Positions 8,553-17,677 of a stretch of 50,449 nucleotides of DNA are shown here, piece by piece. The number at the start of each line of letters is the position of its first letter. Within the stretch, counting starts at the first letter, position 1. Both the position numbers and the translations under genes were made by a program. The notes beneath the pieces are model-generated. The model did not search any database. It was not told the origin of the DNA and was given only the letters and a program-made list of their open reading frames with translations. Source of the stretch: a virus; IMG/VR virus record IMGVR_UViG_3300048571_000078, positions 1 through 50,449 of that record; one strand, given 5' to 3'.

Positions 8553-9236
8553 ATGCAGATTAATCACATATTAATTGATATATTAGATTGGGTTAGACAA
8601 TTAGTATGGTGGAGAGAAGATAAATTAAATTTAGCTCCTTTTACAGTACTTACACTAGAAAAAACTATTACAGGTTTATTAAAAAAAGTAGACAGACGTA
8701 CTCCTAGAGCAGTGTCTACTTATATAATGACTCCTCATGCTCCGCCTAAATATAGTAAAGATATTCATTATGATTATCATTTATGTTTAGACCATTTATG
8801 GAAATTAGATAGTAATGAAACTGAAATGCCTTTACCTAAAGTCGAACCATTAAAATCATTTCGATTATACATTCCTCCTAAAGAATTACCTAAACCCAAA
8901 GCACAACCATATCGAGTAGGGCTATACGGAGATAAATATAGTCATTGTATTACTGTGTTAAAATGTAGTCGCTTTGTAGATTCTGAGGGAGATTATAGCT
9001 CTCAAGTTATCTATCAAGGATATTATGATTTGATTGGAGCTAGATATAGTATCTCTTCTTATAGAGATAGATGGGCCTGTGCTATATTCTTAGATTTAAT
9101 TAAGGAATGTAAAAGTAAGGAGATTACTACGTTAAGATTCAATGATATAATAGAGCAATCTAGGAAGAGACACTTAGGTTATGGCTATAGAGCTAATACT
9201 GGAAGTGTTTATTTAGATACAAAAGCTACTGGATAA
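8553..9236 (+). CDS. Hypothetical protein upstream of tail chaperones
   Basis: A 227-residue basic protein, four bases after the previous stop. Tyr, Lys and Pro are frequent; a proline-rich linker (PPKELPKPKAQP, about residues 109-120) separates an N-terminal part from a C-terminal domain with several Cys and Tyr (residues about 125-200). There is no membrane segment or catalytic signature. The tight operon position implies a role in tail assembly. Confidence 0.5.
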   Translation: MQINHILIDILDWVRQLVWWREDKLNLAPFTVLTLEKTITGLLKKVDRRTPRAVSTYIMTPHAPPKYSKDIHYDYHLCLDHLWKLDSNETEMPLPKVEPLKSFRLYIPPKELPKPKAQPYRVGLYGDKYSHCITVLKCSRFVDSEGDYSSQVIYQGYYDLIGARYSISSYRDRWACAIFLDLIKECKSKEITTLRFNDIIEQSRKRHLGYGYRANTGSVYLDTKATG

Positions 9237-9241
9237 CATAG

Positions 9242-9658
9242 ATGTTACGATTATTCAATAAAGAGTATAAAAGTATATCTAATTTATTTGTAAGGACTAT
9301 CGAAGAAGAGGATTTTGTATATCCCTTTCCTCTTTCTTTAGAAGCCACAATGGAAAATGAATCACAAAATACTAAAAATGAGATAGAAATTCGATTTGGT
9401 AGTTATTTTGATTCTATTCTAACGTTGGATTATAGATTCCAATTAACATTTTTCTTGCTAACTCCTTACTATAATATTGAAGTTGTTAGTTTCAGTGAAC
9501 TAGTTAAATTAGAAGATATGTTAGATACTTACGGATATAAAGGTAAGTTTGGATTTCAAGATGGTGATATTAGTATGAACTTATTAGATACTGATATTTA
9601 TCCTGGTTATAAAAAATTTGAAAAAACATTAAGAGAGAAAGATGACAAAACCAACTAA
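9242..9658 (+). CDS. Hypothetical tail-region protein
   Basis: A 138-residue acidic protein whose 3' end overlaps the start of the first tail chaperone gene by 17 bases. It is mixed alpha/beta with aromatic-rich strands (FQLTFFLLTPYYNIEVV) and a C-terminal charged tail. It may be a tail-assembly accessory protein given the overlap, but no family is recognised. Confidence 0.5.
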   Translation: MLRLFNKEYKSISNLFVRTIEEEDFVYPFPLSLEATMENESQNTKNEIEIRFGSYFDSILTLDYRFQLTFFLLTPYYNIEVVSFSELVKLEDMLDTYGYKGKFGFQDGDISMNLLDTDIYPGYKKFEKTLREKDDKTN

Positions 9659-10094
9659 ACCAATGTATAAGACTTTGAAAGTAATGCTAGATAATGGCTC
9701 TACTGTTCAAATTAAACGTTGCACTCTAGAGAATTTAGATACATTACTTAATCTACAAGATGAATTACTTGAACGATATGTACGGTCAAATGGTTATATC
9801 GGTGAATTTATTACTGATGAATCTGTTAGAGCCAATCTCTTATCTATGTGTAATTTGCTTCCAATAGTTTCTACTAAAGACCCTATTGAGTATCTAGACT
9901 TTACTACAATTGAAGATAATTGGGAACAACTCATTCTTCTATTCTTTAATGGTTCATTAAATGAAGATAGCAGAGAACTAGATAATGTCACAACTGCTAG
10001 TTTAGTGAGTCAATTGCATTTTTTCCCGTATCTGACCATGTTGCAGAAACATGTGGAACAGAAAGCAAAAGAAGAAGAAAAAAGAAAAAGCTAA
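9642..10094 (+). CDS. Tail assembly chaperone, upstream (gpG-like) frame
   Basis: A 150-residue, mostly helical acidic protein immediately before a second frame and the tape measure gene, the arrangement of lambda G and T. It ends in a strongly charged stretch (KAKEEEKRKS) encoded by an A-rich tract. The -1 frame is open through this tract and joins the following gene without a stop. These chaperones coat the tape measure and recruit tail tube protein; a minor frameshifted fusion carries the T part. Identification rests on position, size and the overlapping -1 frame. Confidence 0.65.
   Translation: MTKPTKPMYKTLKVMLDNGSTVQIKRCTLENLDTLLNLQDELLERYVRSNGYIGEFITDESVRANLLSMCNLLPIVSTKDPIEYLDFTTIEDNWEQLILLFFNGSLNEDSRELDNVTTASLVSQLHFFPYLTMLQKHVEQKAKEEEKRKS
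10077..10094 (+). other. Candidate -1 programmed frameshift site
   Basis: The zero frame reads GAA AAA AGA AAA AGC TAA, ending the first chaperone. The -1 frame through the same A-rich tract reads AAA AAG AAA AAG CTA and continues without a stop into the 10145-10453 frame. This is where lambda-like phages make the G-T fusion. The tract contains A6G and A5G, but the classical heptamer A-AAA-AAG is not in register with the zero frame. The slip may use an atypical A-AAA-AGC site or RNA polymerase slippage. Confidence 0.5.
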
Positions 10095-10144
10095 CTGAGT
10101 TAAATTATCCTATCTTATTTGAAGAAGATTTTCCAGGAAATGCT

Positions 10145-10453
10145 GTGATGTTGTATACATTGATATCAGCATTTCCTGAGACAGGGTATCAGTTATATCA
10201 AAAATTAGATTATTGGGAATGTAGAGATTTATTAGAGATTTCTACTAGTGGTAAAGTCAATCCTGGTGATAAACTACAAAGTAGAAAAAACGATGATTTT
10301 AATTCATTCCTTGATAAAATAGCTTATGATACTATGACATGGCAATTCTTACCTTCTAAATATAACTTATGGGGTATAAAAACACAGACAGAGAGATTAG
10401 GAGATGAACCAGCTATTAAGCAACTTACCGAAGAGTTAGAGACCAATGGTTAA
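10145..10453 (+). CDS. Tail assembly chaperone, downstream (gpT-like) part
   Basis: The first ATG of this frame gives 102 residues, but the frame is open upstream across the end of the previous gene, so the main product is probably a frameshift fusion with the 9642-10094 protein. The extra upstream residues read LTELNYPILFEEDFPGNAV. The T-like part is helical with YQLYQKLDYWECRDLLEI. The gene overlaps the tape measure start by 8 bases. Independent initiation at 10145 is possible, since AGGA lies upstream. Confidence 0.6.
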   Translation: MMLYTLISAFPETGYQLYQKLDYWECRDLLEISTSGKVNPGDKLQSRKNDDFNSFLDKIAYDTMTWQFLPSKYNLWGIKTQTERLGDEPAIKQLTEELETNG

Positions 10454-13400
10454 TTTTGTAAAAGATTTAAAAAGTGATTTAACCTCACTGGATAAAACCA
10501 CACTTGAATTAGGTAGTAACTTACGTGACCTAACTAAAGGTAGTAGCAAAGCAATTCGAGGTATTGCTGATTTATCTACTAATCTTAAAAGCGCTGATAG
10601 CGCAGCACTTAAATTTACTAAAAGTTTTGCGGCTGTTGGTAGTATAGCTGGTGGTACTATTGCTACCTTTTTAGGTTTTGCTGGGGTAGCTTCTACTTTA
10701 AGTACTCTCGCTAGTATTGGCGATAAAGCCTATAAATCATTTAAAGATTTATCTGGTGTTAGTCGTACATTAAGATTTGAAGAAGCTATTCTTGGTACTA
10801 ATCAATTAGCTCAGAATTTTGAATATCTAGAACAAACTTCTAATACTGCCTTAGATAGTATCAAGTTAGGTTTAAGAAGTGTATTTGATGCTGGAGGCTT
10901 TGAGCAATTCTCTGGTAAAGCAGTAGCTGCCTTTGCACCTGTAGAACAAGCTGCTTATAGATTATCTACCGTTACAGTTGCTTCTGGTGAAAGAAGTATT
11001 AACGCTTTAGATAAAAATATCGCTTCCATGAGGAAGTTACAGAAAGCAACTAATGATGCGTTAGGTTCTGTTGAACTATTAAATGCACAATATGATATTG
11101 CTTCTGCAGGTTTCACTACACCACAAGCTAATGCTGATGTAGGTAAGTCCTCAGTAGATTTATCACAAGCAGGTTTTGGTGACTTAGCAGGTTCTACTAA
11201 TGCAGTTGTAAGAACACTTAGAGCATTAGGTGATGAATCTGACCAAGCTAGTCTAAGAGCTAGTCAATTATTTGAAACAACAAGAGTTGGTCTTATTACA
11301 CTAGACCAGTTAACTCCTGTTATTGGTTCGTTAGCTGTACAGTCTAAACAGTTAGGAGTAGATTTTGCTGAAGTTACTGCATCTGTAGCAGGTTTAACTA
11401 CTCAAGGTGCAAGTGCAGGTGAAGCTGCTACTCGATTAGAAGCCTTATTTAATGAAATAACTACCGCATCTCCTAAAGCTAATGAAGCTCTAGCTGCTTT
11501 TAGAGATGAAATGGGTAAACCTATTCAACTTAATGCTTCTGCACTTAAAGAGAAAGGTATTAAAGGAATAATCAATGATATTAAGAAAGCTACTGGTGGT
11601 GATGTAGCTAAAATTCAAGGTTTATTCTCAACTAAAGAAGCAACAGAAGCAGTACAACTATTAATCTCATTAGGCGATAAAGCCTTTGGAGAATACACTG
11701 ACCGTATTAAAAATGTTGATACGTCTGACCTGGGTAAAGAAGCAGAAGGTAGAACTAAAACTATCTCTGGTGCATTTGCTCAAGCACAGAATTCCTCTCA
11801 AAGACAAGTAGAAGAGTTTGGAAGTGGTTTTAGCGATAGTGTAGTCAATGAAGTACTGAATGCTAATCAATCTTTTAAAGGTCTGGCTACGGGCAGTGCA
11901 GAGGCTATTGGTAAACTTACAGGAACCTTTAGCGGATTAGTTGAGAAAGTTAAAAGTATCGGTGGTTTTCTAGCTACTACATTTAGTTCTATTGCTCCTT
12001 TGGTCTTATTTACTGTAATAGGTAAAAAGATAAAAGAACTTGGTGATAGTTTAAAGAAAGAAGCTAAGTCAGGTGAAACAATATGGGATGTAGTTAAACG
12101 TAAAGGTTTTGATGCCTTTGCTGATATATACACTCGATGGGTTTCTACTATTGAGAAGATAAAGGTAAAAGCTAAAGAAGCTGGTGCTGAGATTAATAAA
12201 GGTATTAATCAAGGTAAAGCAGATACAGCTTCTAAAATTCCTCAGAAACCTGCAGGAGAACAAGCTAGTTTATTTGATACCTCGCAGTTTGAAAGTAAAA
12301 CTGAACCTGTAAATACTAAACAAAAACCAAAAGAAGAAATTAAATCAGTTAAGGATACTAAATCTAAATTTGATGATGTACCTACCGATAAAAATGTAAT
12401 TGATACTAGTAATGTAAAAAGTGCTAGAAATCGTAAACCTATTAAAACTACTTCTAATGTAAAACAATTAGAGTTAGATTTTTCTGCTCCTAAGTTAAAA
12501 GGAATAGAAGGATTTAAATCATCAGTTACTTCTTTCCAACAAAGCACAGCTAAAACTTTTACATCTATCGGTAAGGTAGGTAGTGGTACTTTTAGTGCTG
12601 TAGGTAAAGCAGCTAACTTTGCTGCTCCTTTGGTTAAACAAGTAGCAGGTACTATGCTTGGCTTAGGTGCTGGAGCTGCTATTGGTTTTGTAGCAGTTAG
12701 TGCTTTGTCAGGATGGGTAGATACATTAGGTAAGTTTTTAGATAAGAGAGCTAACCCTGCTCTTGCTGAAATGGCAGAGACACTTAAAGATATTAAAGGT
12801 GTCGAAGGGTTAGGAGATATTCTTAAAGGATTTGATAAGACTGCTCCTAATGTTGAAAGTACTAGTTTTACTATGAATGTTCTTAATGAAAGTTTAGAAC
12901 GTGGTAAAGGATTATGGAATGATGTAATAGGTGCTAGTACTTTACTAGCTAGTCAAACATTACCTGAAATTGATAAAGTTAATGAGGCATTAGACACTCA
13001 AATTGCTAAAAATAGTGAGTTAGCTAGAGCAGGTAAGATTGGTACTACTACTACAGAAGGTAAGAGTGCTGAAGATAAAATTACTAGAGGTATAACTCTT
13101 ACTGCTGATGATGAAACTGCTCTTAAAAATGAAACTAAAGAAAAGCAAAGAGTATTAACTGCTCGTGTTGCTCAAGAAGAATTACGTCTTCAAGAAATTG
13201 AAAAGAATGGAGGACGTAATAAAGTAGAAGAATTAGAAGCGCAAAGACAGAAACTTGAAACTGTAAAAGGTATAGCAGAAGCTGAGAAGAAAAATTTAGA
13301 TACAGCTCTGCAGAGAAAGTTAGTAGAACAACAAATAGAAAAATTTAAAGCTGTAGATACTACTATCCCTCTACAAATTCAATTACAGGAAAATACTACT

Positions 13401-16400
13401 AGTGCAGTACAAGCTCAAATTGATGAGATAAGTCAGACGTTAAATGCTAAGGATGTGGATATATTTGGAGACCCTAAAAAGTACTCTGAACAGTTTGCTG
13501 ATATTACTAAAAAGATTGGCGGTACTTTAGATACTATTGATATTGAATTAGAGTTTAATACTGATAATGCATCAGCGTTAAGAGATAAACTAATCGAAGA
13601 AGTAGGAGCAGAAAACTTTGATAAACTTATTGCTTCTAACCCTGCTTTTAGAAAAAGAGTAACAGACCAAAATAAATCCTTCTCTGCAGCTAAAGTGCAA
13701 AGTGCTCAGACTGTAGAAAAAACAGAAACTACAGCGTTAGAGACTGCTCAAAGTTTAGGAAGTGAAGCAACTACAGTTACAAAAGCTAAGGTAGAGAAGC
13801 AAACAAGTTCTCTTACTGCACAAACTGCTGCCTTAAATGAGGAACTGCAAAGACCTGAAACTACTCTTAATCGCCAGAAAGAGATTATGTCTCAAATTGA
13901 AGAGATAGAATCTAAACGTGCTTCTCTAAATATTGAAGCTGCAATTTCATCTGAATTAGGGGCAAGAAAGCAGCAATTAACTTTAGAGCAAGAAATTCTT
14001 AGTATTAAACAAGCTACATTAGGGTTATTTAATCAAGAAAGTAAGTTTGGTAGTCTAGCTATAACAGGTGCTCAAGCTAAAGTACAAGCTGCTCAACAAG
14101 AATTAGAGATTAAGAAAGAACAACTTTCTATTGAAGGTAGAGAAGGTGTTATTAAGAAACAAGAAATTGTTGATTCATTAAAGAGAAGAGAAGAACGTCA
14201 AGATAGTCAAGCTAATGCTGGATTAAAAGGTTTTGATTTAAAAGACCCTAATCTAGCTAAATCTTTACAAGAAAAACGTGATTCTTTTACTGCTCAAAGT
14301 GCGGATGAAGTTAAAAAGAAACAGGAAAATATTAAAGTTAATGAGCAAGCTAAATTAAAAGAGGCTCAAAACAAAGCTAAGGTATTTAGTGCTGAAGAAC
14401 AACAAAAAATAGCAGGTGCTTTATCTCAAAAAACAATAGGAGGAAATGGATTTACAGACTCTATTACTGGAAACGATATTGTAAAAGGTAAACTTAAAGA
14501 AGAGTTTCAAAAATCTACTTTTAATGCTGATGGTACTTTAAAAGCTAATGAAGATAAACTAAGAGAATCTATTTCTAAAGCATCTTTAGATAAAGAGTTT
14601 GATACTGCAGCTAAAGGTAGAGAAGCAGATGCTATCTTTAATAAAAAAGATGACGAACTTAAAAAAAGTACTACTGATATTAAATCATCGAGTGCTCAAG
14701 ATTCTGCTGCCGTAGATAAAAATGCTAAACAAAGTATAGATGAAAAAGGTAAATTACTTGATGCAGTTGCCGCTAAGGCTAAAGTCGCAGGTGAACGGAA
14801 AAATGATTTAGGTAGTGTTATCGGAGAAGATAAAACACCTAAAAATAAAGATGTAGCTAGAGTTCAGCCTAGAGATGATGCTAAAGCTACTGATAAAGCT
14901 AAAGATGGCGAGATTACAGCTCAATCTGATTTAGCTTTTAGTAAAGCAATGGCATCAGTAAAAGATAAGTTAGGCTCTATGGCTCAAAGAATAGCTCTTA
15001 ATGAAGCTAAGATTGAATTAGAGTACGCAGGAAGGGAGAAGTTAATTAAACGTGGTGAACTCTTAGGAGATGCACTACAGTCTCTTGCTGGTCAAAGCGA
15101 TTTATTTGGTGATACTGTAGCAGGTGCTCAATTAGCATTACAGAGTCTACAAACTAAAAATGCTCCAGAAAAAGCACAAGAAGAAGGCGACAAAGAAATA
15201 TCTAAGATAAATCAAAAAGTTAAAGATTTAGCACAAAATGCTGTTGATGCTAGGTCTGCTTTAGATACTGCAAAAGCTGCTGGTGCTGATGATAAAACTA
15301 TCGCAAACCTTTCTGCTCAAGCTACTGATGCAGAAAAACTATCCGCAGGCGCAAATAAAGAAAAGGCAGGAGATATAGTCTTTGTAAAACAAGCTACTGC
15401 TGCTGCTAAACTTAATGCTCAACTTGAAATAAACATAGCATCTATCAATGCAGAATTTGCTAGTAGAGATAAGTTAATTAAAAAAGGAGAGCAACTTAGT
15501 GAGTCTTTATCTGGATTAATTGGTAAAAGTGATTTATTTGGAGATAGTGCTGTAGGTGCCAGTCTACAACTTGAAGCACTTAAACTACAAAAGAGGCCAG
15601 AGAAGATTGATTCTACTGCTGAGAAAGACTCTAGAAAAGTTGATGAAAGAGTTAAAGCATTACAAGAGAATGCTAAGAATACAGAAGCATCATTAAAAGA
15701 AGCAATTGCTACAGGAGCAGATGCTAAAACAGTTAATACATTAAAAACTCAATCACAGACAGCTAATCAAACTGCTGTTGATGGTTTAAAAGAAGCTAGT
15801 GGTGACAAGGAACAAATTAAACAGAAAGCAGCTATTGATAAATTAGCAGCAAGTATTGATTTAACTGTAGCTAGTATTAACTCGGAATATGCAGCTAGAG
15901 AAAAATCTGCTAAACAAGCTATTGAACTGGCTGATAATTTAAGTCAACTATCTGGAGCTACTTTACTACAAAATAGTGCTGCTGCTCTATCCCTTAAAGA
16001 ATCATCAAATAAATTATCTGGTGCTAATGTTGATTTAGAAGCTAATAAAAAGATTGAGTTAATTAATGCTCGAATTAGTACCTTATCTTCTTTAGCAAGC
16101 CAATCAGGGCCAGTTGGAGATAAAGCAAGAGCCGAGTTACCTAAAGCGCAACAAGAAGCAGGAGCTGAAGTAGAGTCTATTAATTCTTCTAGAGCTTTTG
16201 CTAAGATAAATAGTGAGTTTGAATCTTCTGCTAATGCTATAGAAAAAGAATCTTTTGGTAGACAAAGATTGACTGAAATTAATGAGACATTAGCTTCATC
16301 ATTCTCTACCTTAGCTGGTACTGCTTCTAAATTATTTGCTAATAGTTCAGTAGGCAGTAAAATAGGAGCCATTGGTTCTCAACTACAAGCTACTACAGGA

Positions 16401-17603
16401 CAAGATAAAGCTAAGTTAGACTTTCAGAAACAAGCTAAATTATTAGATGCAAGGTCAGCTACTTTAAGTAAAGGTATTACAATAGCACAACAAAATGGTG
16501 CAGGTAGTTCTACTTTAAATGCTTTAAGAAAAGCTAAATCAGAAGATGATGTTCAAAGAGGAGTAGAGAAATCTTATCTTAAACAGAAGTTAGTAATTGA
16601 AGGAGTCAATGCTAAGTTAGGTGTATTAGCTAGTAAAGCTGAAGAGTTCGGTGAAAGTTTAGGTAAACAAGCTCAACTATTCAAAGATAAATTAGATTTA
16701 GAAGATAGAAAAAGAGCAGATGCTGTAGAAAATAATAAAAGTGGTACTGGTTTACAGTCATCTTTATTAGATTTCTTAGGTAAGAATAATCCTGTATCTA
16801 AACAGTTACAGCAACGTACTGATATTCAATCTGGTAGAGATGAAGCTGTAGCTAAACAAGCTCAGAATGTCAATGATGCTAAGAAAGAGATAATTGATAA
16901 TACAGTATTAAAATCTCAATTAGATTTGGAATTAAAGAACTATGAAAATGCGATAACACAGACAGCTTTACTAAGTGATTTACTTTCTGTGAGTCAAGGA
17001 GGAGGAGCTAGTGCATCTAATTCTGCTGATATTAAACAACAACTTGGTAATTTACCTCAATTATTAAAAGAAGGTAGAGACCAAGCTAATCAAAGAAAAG
17101 GATTATTAGATGAAAAAATCGCATTCTTACCTCAAGAGTTAGAAACAAAACAAGCATCAGTAAAACGTAACTTACTATCAAGTGAATTAAGTAATTTTAG
17201 TGGTAATTTAAATCCAGCTAATATAGACTTATTAACTCGTACTCTAGGTGAGACAGAAAAAGAAGTTAAAGGATTTAGACGACAAGATGTAAAAGTAGGG
17301 TCTTTACAAGATGCTGATTTTCAAGCTCAGTTAAAAGCACTCGGTAGTAAAACTTCTATTCCTAAACCAAGTAGACCTGATTTAGTAGTAGATAATTCAT
17401 TACGTAATACTTTACCAGTTGGCAGGAAAGGTGGCGGGGGTGGAGTTAGTATTCAATCTCCAATCAATATTACAATCTCTACTAATGGTAAAGGAGATAA
17501 TTCTCAGTTACAACAAGAGCTAAAGAGAAGTATTGGTACTCAGGTTGAATCTGGTATGAATAAACTATCAACAAAAGTATTGAGTTATGCAAAAGGTTTT
17601 TAG
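10446..17603 (+). CDS. Tail tape measure protein
   Basis: A 2385-residue, mainly helical protein directly after the tail chaperones. The first 460 residues match the phage minor-tail/tape-measure family core (SKQLGVDFAEVTASVAGLTT, then GASAGEAATRLEALFNE). Hydrophobic stretches lie at about residues 61-92, 500-530 and 723-758 and would enter the membrane during DNA ejection. Most of the rest is coiled coil rich in Ala, Lys, Glu and Gln, with degenerate repeats of 110-144 residues. A Gly-rich linker (GRKGGGGGVS) precedes the C-terminal INITISTNGKGDN segment. At 0.15 nm per residue the protein predicts a tail of about 360 nm. No lytic transglycosylase or peptidase motif was seen. Confidence 0.92.
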   Translation: MVNFVKDLKSDLTSLDKTTLELGSNLRDLTKGSSKAIRGIADLSTNLKSADSAALKFTKSFAAVGSIAGGTIATFLGFAGVASTLSTLASIGDKAYKSFKDLSGVSRTLRFEEAILGTNQLAQNFEYLEQTSNTALDSIKLGLRSVFDAGGFEQFSGKAVAAFAPVEQAAYRLSTVTVASGERSINALDKNIASMRKLQKATNDALGSVELLNAQYDIASAGFTTPQANADVGKSSVDLSQAGFGDLAGSTNAVVRTLRALGDESDQASLRASQLFETTRVGLITLDQLTPVIGSLAVQSKQLGVDFAEVTASVAGLTTQGASAGEAATRLEALFNEITTASPKANEALAAFRDEMGKPIQLNASALKEKGIKGIINDIKKATGGDVAKIQGLFSTKEATEAVQLLISLGDKAFGEYTDRIKNVDTSDLGKEAEGRTKTISGAFAQAQNSSQRQVEEFGSGFSDSVVNEVLNANQSFKGLATGSAEAIGKLTGTFSGLVEKVKSIGGFLATTFSSIAPLVLFTVIGKKIKELGDSLKKEAKSGETIWDVVKRKGFDAFADIYTRWVSTIEKIKVKAKEAGAEINKGINQGKADTASKIPQKPAGEQASLFDTSQFESKTEPVNTKQKPKEEIKSVKDTKSKFDDVPTDKNVIDTSNVKSARNRKPIKTTSNVKQLELDFSAPKLKGIEGFKSSVTSFQQSTAKTFTSIGKVGSGTFSAVGKAANFAAPLVKQVAGTMLGLGAGAAIGFVAVSALSGWVDTLGKFLDKRANPALAEMAETLKDIKGVEGLGDILKGFDKTAPNVESTSFTMNVLNESLERGKGLWNDVIGASTLLASQTLPEIDKVNEALDTQIAKNSELARAGKIGTTTTEGKSAEDKITRGITLTADDETALKNETKEKQRVLTARVAQEELRLQEIEKNGGRNKVEELEAQRQKLETVKGIAEAEKKNLDTALQRKLVEQQIEKFKAVDTTIPLQIQLQENTTSAVQAQIDEISQTLNAKDVDIFGDPKKYSEQFADITKKIGGTLDTIDIELEFNTDNASALRDKLIEEVGAENFDKLIASNPAFRKRVTDQNKSFSAAKVQSAQTVEKTETTALETAQSLGSEATTVTKAKVEKQTSSLTAQTAALNEELQRPETTLNRQKEIMSQIEEIESKRASLNIEAAISSELGARKQQLTLEQEILSIKQATLGLFNQESKFGSLAITGAQAKVQAAQQELEIKKEQLSIEGREGVIKKQEIVDSLKRREERQDSQANAGLKGFDLKDPNLAKSLQEKRDSFTAQSADEVKKKQENIKVNEQAKLKEAQNKAKVFSAEEQQKIAGALSQKTIGGNGFTDSITGNDIVKGKLKEEFQKSTFNADGTLKANEDKLRESISKASLDKEFDTAAKGREADAIFNKKDDELKKSTTDIKSSSAQDSAAVDKNAKQSIDEKGKLLDAVAAKAKVAGERKNDLGSVIGEDKTPKNKDVARVQPRDDAKATDKAKDGEITAQSDLAFSKAMASVKDKLGSMAQRIALNEAKIELEYAGREKLIKRGELLGDALQSLAGQSDLFGDTVAGAQLALQSLQTKNAPEKAQEEGDKEISKINQKVKDLAQNAVDARSALDTAKAAGADDKTIANLSAQATDAEKLSAGANKEKAGDIVFVKQATAAAKLNAQLEINIASINAEFASRDKLIKKGEQLSESLSGLIGKSDLFGDSAVGASLQLEALKLQKRPEKIDSTAEKDSRKVDERVKALQENAKNTEASLKEAIATGADAKTVNTLKTQSQTANQTAVDGLKEASGDKEQIKQKAAIDKLAASIDLTVASINSEYAAREKSAKQAIELADNLSQLSGATLLQNSAAALSLKESSNKLSGANVDLEANKKIELINARISTLSSLASQSGPVGDKARAELPKAQQEAGAEVESINSSRAFAKINSEFESSANAIEKESFGRQRLTEINETLASSFSTLAGTASKLFANSSVGSKIGAIGSQLQATTGQDKAKLDFQKQAKLLDARSATLSKGITIAQQNGAGSSTLNALRKAKSEDDVQRGVEKSYLKQKLVIEGVNAKLGVLASKAEEFGESLGKQAQLFKDKLDLEDRKRADAVENNKSGTGLQSSLLDFLGKNNPVSKQLQQRTDIQSGRDEAVAKQAQNVNDAKKEIIDNTVLKSQLDLELKNYENAITQTALLSDLLSVSQGGGASASNSADIKQQLGNLPQLLKEGRDQANQRKGLLDEKIAFLPQELETKQASVKRNLLSSELSNFSGNLNPANIDLLTRTLGETEKEVKGFRRQDVKVGSLQDADFQAQLKALGSKTSIPKPSRPDLVVDNSLRNTLPVGRKGGGGGVSIQSPINITISTNGKGDNSQLQQELKRSIGTQVESGMNKLSTKVLSYAKGF
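13929..16700 (+). repeat. Degenerate repeats inside the tape measure
   Basis: Similar units recur in one frame. Each has a motif like INAEFASRDKLIKKGEQL followed some 25 residues on by SDLFGDSAVGASLQL. Anchor codons of the first motif lie at 15024, 15456, 15888, 16218 and 16617, a spacing of 144, 144, 110 and 133 residues; a more diverged unit has its anchor at 13956. The two 144-residue steps are identical in length, suggesting growth by in-frame tandem duplication. Confidence 0.7.
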
Positions 17604-17613
17604 TGTATGATAC

Positions 17614-17642
17614 ATATAGGTAGTAATTTATATTACCTATAT
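17614..17642 (+). promoter_or_regulatory. 12-bp hairpin upstream of a tail gene
   Basis: ATATAGGTAGTA pairs with TATTACCTATAT (one G-U) across a 5-base loop (ATTTA). There is no T-run, so it is not a standard terminator. It lies between the tape measure stop and the start at 17678 and may stabilise the 5' end of a well-expressed message or mark an operator. The sequence TAGTGTATGATA just upstream also occurs at 2259-2270. Confidence 0.4.
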
Positions 17643-17677
17643 AAATAATCATAAAACTATATTAAAAGGCAATAACT

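Noticed and set aside
7191-10446. Contractile tail (sheath) gene
   Set aside because: Only one tube-like gene precedes the chaperones and no sheath-sized protein is present, so a myovirus is not supported.
15944-16372. 142-residue open frame on the minus strand inside the tape measure gene
   Set aside because: It lies wholly within a well-supported coding frame, has no ribosome binding site, and its composition mirrors the Ala/Ser/Leu-rich codons of the opposite strand.
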